From NCBI GenBank assembly GCA_963971225.1, contig OZ020267.1:88029648-88093647 (forward strand): a DNA stretch of 64,000 nucleotides, written 5' to 3'. Positions within the stretch are counted from its first letter, which is position 1. Each line of letters starts with the position of its first letter. Origin of the DNA: Melieria omissa (taxonomy: Eukaryota; Arthropoda; Insecta; Diptera; Ulidiidae). A program made the translations under genes and the position numbers. Positions 21,247 through 29,611 of this stretch are shown here, piece by piece. A model generated the notes under the pieces. It worked only from the letters and a program-made list of their open reading frames with translations. It was not told the origin of the DNA and did not search any database.

Positions 21247-24128
21247 TCTCATCGTCTAAGGCTGGTCCTGTGCGCAATGGAGTTAAGCTGTATTTTCAAA
21301 ATTGTTCTGGACTTAGAACTAAAGCTGAATATGTCCGAAAATTTAGCACACAATCGGACCACGACATTTATGTCATTGTGGAGACTTGGCTGACTGCGAA
21401 CTTCTTTGACTCGGAGTATTTTGATCCTAATTTATTTGACGTCTTTCGCAAAGACCGAGATGCTACTATGACTGGGTGTAGTAGAGGTGGTGGTGTAATG
21501 ATCGCTGTTCGCCGTAAACTTCGGGCGACTTTCATCCCACTTGCTAATGATAACACTATCCTGGATCAACTCTGTGTAAGCTTGCAAGGTTCGTCTGGCT
21601 TGCTGTTCCTGTGCTGCTCCTACATCCCACCTGCAGCCAATGAATCGCTCTACAAATCGCACGTGAACAATGTGCTGGCGTTACAGGACCTTGTCGGTGA
21701 TAACCAACTGTGTGTTCTGGGTGATTTTAATCTAAGCGGTATCTGTTGGTCTCATTTGGATAATAAATTTTCTCTCACACCGTCTAATGTAAATAGGCCG
21801 TTCGAAACATTTGTTATTGATAATCTGTTAAGTATTGATTTGGCTCAGATTAACGGCTTTGTTAATAACTTCAATCGTATTTTAGATTTAATTTTTATTA
21901 GCAATAATGTAAATTTTAAGTTATCTCGTAGTTCCTCTGCAATTTCCCCGTCGAACTTGCATCATTTTCCATTAACTTTAGACATCGAGTTTTATAAATT
22001 TTTTGAAGTGCCTTCTGCCAGCAGGAAAATTTCTTTCAATTTCAATTTGTGTAACTTCGCTTCTCTTGATTCTCTTTTTCTTAATACTGACTGGGTCGCA
22101 CTTTTTTTGAATGCTGATGTCTCCAACTGTTATAGCAAATTTAAATCTTTGATCTCCGATATTTGCTTAGCTAATGTCCCCATTTTTGCTACTCGAACGT
22201 ATAAGCTCCCGTGGTACTCAAAAGAATTAATGCATCTTAAGAATCTGAGAAATAAGTTCCACAAAAAGTTTAAACTAACAAAGAACCTTGTTTTCTATGA
22301 CAAATATCTTCAATACCTTAATGAATTCAGAAACCTGGATGAAATATTATATAATAATTACATACAGAGTTTCGAACGAAATATTAAACGCAATCCAAAG
22401 AATTTTTGGAGCTTTATTAAATCTAAAAAAACGTGCTCCAATATTCCATCCTCTGTTTCCCTTTTAGGGAAATCAGCTGACTCATTGGAGGATGCTGCAA
22501 ACCTCTTCGCAGAATTTTTTCGTTCTAATTTTGTTACTGATGACGCGTTCGAAGTCAATGAGTCCATCAATACTAATGCATCTCTTGACTTTGGCTCTTT
22601 GGTGTTATCTTCAGACGATGTAGCAAAGGGTATTCGCGATGTAAAGCTTTCGTCGCAAACTGATATTGATGGTCTCTCCTCTGTCCTGCTAAAAAACTGT
22701 CCTTCCCTTGTGGAACCTTTGAAAATTATCTTCAATAAGTCTCTTATATCTGGAGTATTTATCGAAGACTGGAAAAAAGCCTCAATTACTCCAATTTTCA
22801 AAAGTGGTAACAAAAATGATGTGTCAAATTATAGACCTATCTCAAAGTTATCCACGGTTTCTAAACTTTTTGAAACCATAATTAAAGATAAGGTTTATTT
22901 TGCGGTTAAAAATATAATTATCCCAAATCAACATGGTTTTGTATCTGGTCGGTCCACCGTGACCAACCTGGCGGTTTTTTCTGAGTACTGCATCTCGGCT
23001 TTTCAGAAGGGCTTACAAATTGATACTATTTATACTGACTTTTCTAAAGCATTTGATAGAGTCTCTCATAAAATTTTACTTGCCAAGCTGTCTAGTCTTG
23101 GTTTTCATTCTGTGTTTCTTGAATGGTTAAAATCCTATCTTAGTGAACGTCTCTGTGTTGTGTCATTTGACAACACCTCTTCCCGGCCTTTTACGGCGAC
23201 CTCCGGTGTTCCCCAGGGTAGTATTTTAGGTCCGCTATTATTTGTGCTCTTTATTAACGATGTTTGTACATGCTTTTCAACCTCCAAATTTCTATTGTAT
23301 GCAGACGACCTTAAAATCTACTCTGAGATTAGAACCCCTGAGGACTCTTCTGCGCTTCAATCTGAGCTTAACATCTTAAATGAGTGGTGTGTCCGAAATC
23401 GTCTCTTCCTTAACACCAACAAATGTTTCCAACTGACTTTCGCTAAAAAACGTATTTATTTTCCTGCCTCCTATTTTATTTCAAACTCGGGGCTTAAAGC
23501 GGTCAGTGTGATCAAAGACCTAGGTGTCTTCTTCGATTCTAACTTCTCTTTTTCTGCACATATCGACTCTATCATTTCCAAATCGTATTCTATGTTAGCC
23601 TTTGTCCGTCGCAACTGTTCTCCCTTCTCTGACCCTTATACTTTCAAGTTACTTTATTCCGCCTTTGTTCGTTCCAGGCTAGAATATGCAGCCGTAATTT
23701 GGAGGCCATTTTATGCCTTAAGTATAAATCGACTCGAACGAGTGCAGAAGGTCTTTATTCGCTTTGCCCTTCGTTCCCTGAATTTTGCAGACCCTATTCC
23801 CTCCTATGACGCACGTTGTCAGCTTCTAAACTTGAAATCGCTACTTAATAGAAGATCTTTTCTCTCATTAAAATTTTTATATAATATCGTGAATGGACTT
23901 ATTGACTGCTCGTCTCTTCTGGAAAAAATTAATTTTAATATTCCTGCCAGATCTCTACGGCGGTCTGATCTTTTTAATGTTGGCTTTAACAAGACCAATT
24001 ATGCCAAAAATGCTCCTATTACAAGAGTTCTAATTGAATTCAATAGCCTCTCAAATTCTTTGGATATTGATCTCGCATTACCTTTAAGCGTATTTTGTAC
24101 TTTGTTATCTAATTATAAGTATCTTTAA
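21174..24128 (+). CDS. CR1-like ORF2: endonuclease and reverse transcriptase
   Basis: 984 residues, uninterrupted. The APE endonuclease comes first: FQNCSGLRTK, VIVETWL (catalytic Glu), RGGGVMIAV, LGDFNLSG; the final box reads SNLHHFPL where SDHxP is usual, so activity is uncertain. RT follows from about residue 460: NYRPISKLSTVSKLFE, YTDFSKAFDRV, SGVPQGSILGPLLF, LLYADDLKI, IKDLGVFFD. The thumb and a tail to YKYL complete it. No RNase H domain. The first ATG overlaps ORF1 by 73 bases in another frame; re-initiation after the ORF1 stop is likely, with the true start a little downstream. Confidence 0.9.
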   Translation: MAGKCDRAPFPVFSKARATTGNRIVSSSKAGPVRNGVKLYFQNCSGLRTKAEYVRKFSTQSDHDIYVIVETWLTANFFDSEYFDPNLFDVFRKDRDATMTGCSRGGGVMIAVRRKLRATFIPLANDNTILDQLCVSLQGSSGLLFLCCSYIPPAANESLYKSHVNNVLALQDLVGDNQLCVLGDFNLSGICWSHLDNKFSLTPSNVNRPFETFVIDNLLSIDLAQINGFVNNFNRILDLIFISNNVNFKLSRSSSAISPSNLHHFPLTLDIEFYKFFEVPSASRKISFNFNLCNFASLDSLFLNTDWVALFLNADVSNCYSKFKSLISDICLANVPIFATRTYKLPWYSKELMHLKNLRNKFHKKFKLTKNLVFYDKYLQYLNEFRNLDEILYNNYIQSFERNIKRNPKNFWSFIKSKKTCSNIPSSVSLLGKSADSLEDAANLFAEFFRSNFVTDDAFEVNESINTNASLDFGSLVLSSDDVAKGIRDVKLSSQTDIDGLSSVLLKNCPSLVEPLKIIFNKSLISGVFIEDWKKASITPIFKSGNKNDVSNYRPISKLSTVSKLFETIIKDKVYFAVKNIIIPNQHGFVSGRSTVTNLAVFSEYCISAFQKGLQIDTIYTDFSKAFDRVSHKILLAKLSSLGFHSVFLEWLKSYLSERLCVVSFDNTSSRPFTATSGVPQGSILGPLLFVLFINDVCTCFSTSKFLLYADDLKIYSEIRTPEDSSALQSELNILNEWCVRNRLFLNTNKCFQLTFAKKRIYFPASYFISNSGLKAVSVIKDLGVFFDSNFSFSAHIDSIISKSYSMLAFVRRNCSPFSDPYTFKLLYSAFVRSRLEYAAVIWRPFYALSINRLERVQKVFIRFALRSLNFADPIPSYDARCQLLNLKSLLNRRSFLSLKFLYNIVNGLIDCSSLLEKINFNIPARSLRRSDLFNVGFNKTNYAKNAPITRVLIEFNSLSNSLDIDLALPLSVFCTLLSNYKYL

Positions 24129-24226
24129 GAATATTTTCCGAATTTGTTTGAATTTACTCCCCTTATTTCTCAAAGTCTGTAATTTGATTAGACTTAATTT
24201 AATAAATAAATAAATAAATAAATAAT

Positions 24227-25957
24227 GGTGAGACCAGCAATAGAAAAAACACTCTCGCTTGTAGTGCTCGTTGCCGGAATGCACAACACTTTTTGTGCTA
24301 ACATAGCTAGCAATGGCATTGCAGACGCCTTTTCCCTCCAAAAGTTAAAACGTCTTGGCTTGAAGACAAACTTAAAAGTAAATGGCATTCAGCTTCCAAA
24401 CTAGTGTTTTTGGAATTTATAGAATGTCGTTGGACAAGCTTTAATATTTTGCTAGCAGATGGAAGTTGAAAAGAACTATCCTGATGATCACTAGTTTGTT
24501 GTACATCGCCAATACGCTCTTTGTACATTGTTATCAAAAATTCCGATTTTGTTAAATTTTTTTCTGTACAGTAATCCAATACACAATCCAGTGAGCTAAA
24601 ACGCGGATCTAATAGGGATGCGCAGACTAATATATCATGTATTGGAAATCTCCAGTCCAATTTACTTTTTATATTTGTTTTCATTTGATCAACCAAAGAG
24701 AGCGGCGAAATATTTAAGTTATTCTCGTTGAGATCATCGTTTTCAGTTTCAGCCAATATTGACACAATCTCTGTTCGGATGATCAACGCAAGGTTTATCG
24801 ATGGATATGCATCCTCAGACAGAATACTCACTACGTCTTTAAATTGTTGTAAAAAATCTCGTAATTTGTATAGAAGCTGTGTTTTAGTCTAATAATATTA
24901 AATCAGTCTTGTTGCTGTTTGTGAGCAATTTATTTATGGCAGTTCTTTGGCACCCAAGACTGTCTAGCATTGCTAAAACGCTATGCCACCTCGTTGGGAC
25001 CGAGTTTTTAAGAGTTATATTTCTCTTGTCCACCAAACTACTATGCAAGTCATTGGGATTGTTAATATTTTTATACGTCTGCAAAGGAACATTATCTAAC
25101 GGTCCAAAGTCATCATCGTAATCAACCCATGCCGCATCTTCGGATGCAAGAAGCTCTTCCAAATTGTCGATATTTGATAAAATTTCATTTTGTAATGCGT
25201 CTGCTTGACATCTCAAAATGTGAGTCTTAAAACGTAATGCTCTTACAATACTTTTGCACTTAACAATTAAATTTTTTATTTCAGGAACGAAATTGTAGCC
25301 ATCTGCATTAAGTAAATTGTGTAGTCCATGTCCAAGGCAGAAATGGTTGTTGATGCACCCTAAATTGATGGCTTTTTTGATATTGCTTCCTTGATCGGTT
25401 ACGATGAAATTAGATGACATTTGTAAATTAAACATATCAGTTACTTCTTCTAGTTCAGTTAAAATATTTTTTGCCGAGTGAGATTTAGATAAGTATTTCG
25501 TTCCCAGCGTTAAGTGTTTCATCTCAAAGTTCGATGAGAGAAAATGAAACGTGAATGTTATATAACTTCTTCTAAAATTATCGGTCCACAAATCTAAAGT
25601 TAAGGCAGTGTTTTTGTCCAGATATTGTCCGCGTAACTACCTTTAAAACGCTTTCATATACATCATCTAGTGCTGTTGTTGACAGGGTTTTGTAATGTGG
25701 AATATCATCAGCAGCTACTACAACTTTATATTTTGTCAGGAAGTCTTTAATTCCATTGTGGCAAATTATATGGAAGGGTAGCAAATCCCTAGCCATCCAC
25801 AACGCTAGCTCACCTCCCAGCGCCCATTTTTTATCTCTTGGAGAGTTAACCGGCGCAGATTTGTTGAAAAAATTTGATATTGTTCCATTTGTACTCGGAG
25901 AAGCGATATCGCGTACATTGTGATAGTTTTTCAGGTGGCGGGTTAGATTCCCTGTCG
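24227..25957 (-). pseudogene. hAT transposase, core
   Basis: From 25957 downward: end of a BED finger (NLTRHLKNYH), a linker, then LDLWTDNFRRSYITFTFHF (the catalytic Asp region near 25570-25610), FIVTDQGSNIKKA, CLGHGLHNLL (CxxH motif), VPTRWHS, and the dimerisation domain with KVLCIPATSTTSESVFSIAGLT. Frameshifts near 25600, 24870 and 24390 break it. hAT transposases excise through hairpin ends and make 8-bp duplications, which fits the flanks seen here. The frame runs into the CR1-like LINE at 24226 and resumes at 19684. Confidence 0.9.
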
Positions 25958-27169
25958 CATGATGCAATAAACAAGGTGGTGTAAGTTCTCGGTTGTCATA
26001 GCGTATTTTGAAAAATATGCTCCCCGAAATAACAATGTTGCTTCTTTTAAAAAGTACGTTTGATTTCTAGGTAAACAAACACAGTAGTCACTGTTCATTA
26101 CTTTTCATGAAAAAATATAATTTCAACACTGATGCTTGTTTGAAGTATTGACAGTTATATTTCAATTTTATATTTCAAACAAAACGAGTTCTTGCACAAA
26201 ATTTCAAGTTTAGAAAGGAAACCGCTACTCTAAACGGTGGCCAAGTAATGAGCAGTTTGCAAAAGAATCTGTTAGAGAAAAGTGCTGTAATCGATTTGCA
26301 GGGAATGTTTTTTAAATGCCAGATGTATTTCCGAATAAAGCGACTAAGCGAAAAGGCACAGACGATAAAGCACGCACAACCATCGTCGATCAGTTATGGC
26401 TTTCAAGCTGGCGTCAGCGGAGTCATTTACCGCACGCATCATGCTTGTGCAAATAATTGACATACCTGACATTCTGCAGACGAATACGTAAACTGACTTT
26501 CCGTCCGTCCGGTGACCATACCTTTTATTCAGGGTAAAAGGCGACTCTCATACGAAGCTCCACGCTAATATTTTATCCGCCCTCTTGTGAAGTAATACTT
26601 TACGGTGGTCCCATGAAGAGGGTTTTAAGGTCAGTATATACAACGGTTTTAGCGTGATAAAGGCTCGCACACGTAAATGCTTTTGATGATGAAAAAAAAC
26701 CACCGTCAGAACGTATGTATCTACCGAGTCTATACGCTTTCCCTTTAAAATAATTTTCGTTATGTTCAAAAACCGTTCTTTTTATGTTATGGTTTATGTT
26801 AAGTAGGATTAAAGAGAATTGAAGAACTTATACAGGAAAAATCGTACACCACTCTCTTAACCTAATTGGCATTATGTGTTTAAGGAGATATGTTTAGCAG
26901 ATAAAAGCGTATTAAATGTGCACAACAAATTTACAAACATATTTAAATTATTACTGTTAAAATTAAATACCATAATTTACAAATATTTACTTATTTATTA
27001 ACTGTTTTTCTTCGAACCGGTTACGAATTCTACTACTATTGTTAGCGCCATCTAGTGGAAAAGGCCTGCATTTGTCCCCTTTTTAATCGTTTTTGAATGC
27101 AACAGTTCAACTGAGGGAGCATAAAAAATTAGCTGTCAAAACTTACTTCACCTTGTTTATTTCATCATG
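25958..27169. mobile_element. P-like element inside the hAT BED finger
   Basis: The TIRs begin CATGATGCAATAAACAAGG on the left and CATGATGAAATAAACAAGG on the right, close to the Drosophila P-element terminus. Near-duplicate octamers TCCCTGTC (25949-25956) and TCCCTCTC (27170-27177) flank it. On the minus strand the hAT frame reads TAKTVREG before it and NLTRHLKNYH after it, so it split a BED finger. The 1.2-kb interior has no transposase or THAP domain that I can recognise, so it is probably non-autonomous. Confidence 0.85.
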
Positions 27170-27177
27170 TCCCTCTC

Positions 27178-27382
27178 GAACAGTTTTTGCTGTATGACTG
27201 AATTTTAGCACCATGAAAAAATTACTGATCCCTCGCCTTTTTTCTGTTCTTCCTCCAAGCATAGTTGACAAAACACTTTGTCTTCTACGCTTTTTTTTCC
27301 AGTAGCAAGATTCCAAAAAAGTCCCATACATTGCTTTTGCGTTTTGAAGTTTAATTGAATACATCCCCAATGCCTTTTCCAT
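27178..27382 (-). pseudogene. hAT transposase N-terminus
   Basis: The frame starts MEKALGMYSIKLQN after a likely acceptor (ctaacag). It runs through a Lys/Arg-rich region to SNFFMVLKFSHTAKTVREG, the start of a BED-type zinc finger. The P-like insertion follows directly. The expected Cys pair of the finger is not visible, so this part is degenerate or frameshifted. Confidence 0.6.
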
Positions 27383-27735
27383 CTGTTAGTTGTAAAAATT
27401 GAATTAATATATTTATTAATTAATATATTGAATTAATTAATATATTGTAAAACTTACGTTGCAAAATCAGTTTGGCGCACAACAAGACGAGTAAACTACA
27501 GCTGTCAAATGTTCTAGAGATGGGACAATTCCAATGATTAATCGATCATTTGAAAAAGGGCACTTTTCACGGTATACTAAAATATTCATCTTAATTTTTT
27601 TTTAGGTTGTACAAGAATTTATATGACGCCGAACGCCGCCGCCGCGCCGGTTTTTACCTAATTCGGCGGCGGCGTGTCAGAAAAAGCAAAAATCGGCGGC
27701 GGCGTGGCTCGGCGGCGTAAATGTCTAGAACAGAC

Positions 27736-27938
27736 AGAATTTTATTTTTTGTCGTCAGAGTTCGGTATGTTGTCAAACATTTTTGTTTGTTTTGTTTACA
27801 TTAGGCGAACAGCATTGCCAGCCAAGTGTTTTTCTGTGAAATTTGGGGCATTTTTGCAATGAAGAAAAGAGAATTATTCGCAATTTTCGTTACTTCTTCT
27901 TTTTTAATTACAGATTTGTTTAACAGGATTATTTTGCA
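27736..27938. other. leftover sequence between hAT and LINE-2
   Basis: This may be interior of the large P-like element. It contains no recognisable coding region beyond a short frame, MKKRELFAIFVTS. Confidence 0.4.
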
Positions 27939-28028
27939 GTAGAGTAGGTAGGTGTGGCTGCTCCAGGAGGAGCACACTTAGGCCAGGCGGTCCATTGTGA
28001 TACCACATGAGATCGAGCATCATTTCGC

Positions 28029-28286
28029 TCACTCGTTAAACCAGTTGGAGCTATTAACAAAGTTTAGTAGACGGCGTATGGTCTTATTAGCTAGATCTTC
28101 TAGACTTCCAAAGAAGAAATTGCTTAAGTAGGTCTGCCTTCTTAAAGCAGGACAGTAACATAGGAAGTGAGAAATATTTTCTTCCTCCTCCTCGTCCAAG
28201 CAGCTGCGACAGAAGTCGTTTGAAAACAGCCCCATCCTTTTTGCGTGGGTACCGATTAGGCAGTGACCCGTAAAGACACCGATCAT
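28029..28286 (-). pseudogene. LINE-2 ORF2 C-terminal Cys/His segment
   Basis: The frame reads GVFTGHCLIGTHAKRMG and FCRSCLDEEEEENISHFLCYCPALRR, the Cys/His-rich segment that follows RNase H in I/LOA-type ORF2, and ends NSSNWFNE with a stop. A short untranslated tail follows. It is separated from RNase H by a frameshift near 28330. Confidence 0.8.
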
Positions 28287-28355
28287 GGTTCTGATCTGGG
28301 ATCTGTTTAGTGAGAGGAGTTCTTTAGAACGTTGAGGATTTAATGTTGGCCAAAG

Positions 28356-28880
28356 TTAGCGCGCAAGGAGGCATGTGTTGCCTTCAACCCATCTTAAATT
28401 CGTATCGTGTATAGAGCTCGCATGGGTACGAAGATTACATGTTAAAAGAGGGACACCGAGCGAGGTCAACTCTTGGCCTAACTGCTCAGTAGTGCTCTGT
28501 CTCGCGAGCTCGTCCGCTCCACAGTTCCCTGGAATATCCCTATGACCTGGAACCCAGCATAGGCGAATATGAAGCTGCTTGGCAGTCTCGTTGAGAGATT
28601 TGCTGCAGCTGAGAACAGTCTTTGATGTTATTTTGACCGCATCCAGAGCTCTAAGAGCTGATTGGCTGTCCGATGATATAAGGATACTAGTAGCCGATAT
28701 CCTGTTTACCTTGAGCCAGTCGGAGGCTGCACAGATTGCTGTGACCTCAGCCTGGAAGACACTACAGTAATCTGGCAGCCGGAGCTTTAAATTAAGGTTT
28801 AATCCTTCTGAGTAGATACCACAGTCCACCTGACCAAGCAGTTTCGATCCATCCGTATAAATATGGACACCGCTAAATTA
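28356..28880 (-). pseudogene. LINE-2 ORF2 RNase H domain
   Basis: The RNase H motifs are intact: IYTDGSK near 28850, FQAEVTAI, SSDSQSAL, CWVPGHRDIPGN and ADELAR. The domain is joined directly to a scrap of RT because the rest of RT has been deleted. It aligns by eye along its whole length with LINE-1 RNase H, so both elements are one family or close relatives. Confidence 0.85.
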
Positions 28881-29151
28881 GTGTTCACCGCTAAATTCCA
28901 AAGAAGAGGCGAGAGGATTCCTCCCTGTCTAGCAGAATAACGAGTGATTCTTCACTGCTAGAAACCCATGACCCGTCTTTCTTTTGGAGGTAGCAGGTGT
29001 TAGATGGACATTTATGGTAGAGAGTAATTATCTGAGCCTGGAGGCTTCGGTAGTAAGTTCTATGTTACCACAGAAGTTTCTCCCTCTTAGCTTTTCTTAG
29101 CCTGTTTTTATAGGCTTTGAGAGTCAGCCTATATTCTAGCCAGACTTCATC
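28881..29151 (-). pseudogene. LINE-2 linker and RT scrap with internal deletions
   Basis: Downward from the BEL edge the frame reads EVWLEYRLTLKAYKNRLRKAKRE, the linker between endonuclease and RT. It then breaks off and continues as RQGGILSPLLWNLAVN, a single RT box, which is followed within 30 bp by the RNase H start. About 2 kb of RT is missing relative to LINE-1. A 12-bp direct repeat, CACCGCTAAATT (28868-28879 and 28886-28897), marks the second junction. Confidence 0.8.
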
Positions 29152-29440
29152 TGTACAGGATTTGCATTGTAACAAGTGGGGTTCTTTTTATTTTGGATGT
29201 CTTTTATTTGTTTTTCTTATTGTCTATTATTTTTTAGAATCTTTCAGTTACAATTCAGGTTTTTATTAATTTTAATGTTATAGTTTCGGTGCTTCCACTT
29301 TCTCTGCCGTTGGTCTTCAGGATGCAAACTCACGCCACTTAGTGATGACAAAATCACGTTTCTTAGCGATGGCAAGATTACGCTAATTGCCGACTGCCAA
29401 CGGTGTAGCCAGATTTATTTGTTTCCTTCGAAACCGTACA
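29152..29440 (-). repeat. BEL 3' LTR
   Basis: 289 bp, from TGTACAGG to CCGTACA on the plus strand. It aligns throughout with 35932-36226, apart from scattered substitutions and a short indel near 29325. Confidence 0.92.
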
Positions 29441-29611
29441 TGCCGCCTCCAATGCTGAGACCAGCATTATTTACCAAATCCGGGTTGGTATTTTCAGTTG
29501 CATTGAAATAAAACGAAAAAAATCACCAAAGGCACTTCTAGAACCTGGCCCCAGTTGTGTAGTGATAACGAAAGTGTGCTTAGTGCTACTTGGTGCCTGA
29601 GTATTATGAGT

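Larger units (their letters stand above)
19685..24225 (+). mobile_element. CR1-like non-LTR element, apparently full length
   Basis: It begins in the hAT coding region near 19685 (TACAGTACAGTGTCTGACC), has a ~160-bp 5' UTR, two long overlapping open frames and a short 3' UTR ending in an (AATA)n tail at 24201-24225. Microsatellite-like tails are usual for CR1-group elements. No target duplication is obvious. Both frames are open, so it may be recent. The clade (CR1/L2/Kiri) is inferred from RT motifs and the PHD-type ORF1. Confidence 0.85.
18603..27727 (-). mobile_element. hAT element, 9.1 kb including nested insertions
   Basis: Exact 8-bp duplications GAACAGAC flank it (18595-18602 and 27728-27735). 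The ends are inverted: TAGAGGTTTACGCCG on the left and, read inward, TAGACATTTACGCCG on the right, each followed by CGGCGG-rich DNA. hAT transposase pieces lie inside on the minus strand (27382-27178, 25957-24226, 19684-19589). A CR1-like LINE, a P-like element and a dispersed repeat have inserted within it. Confidence 0.88.
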
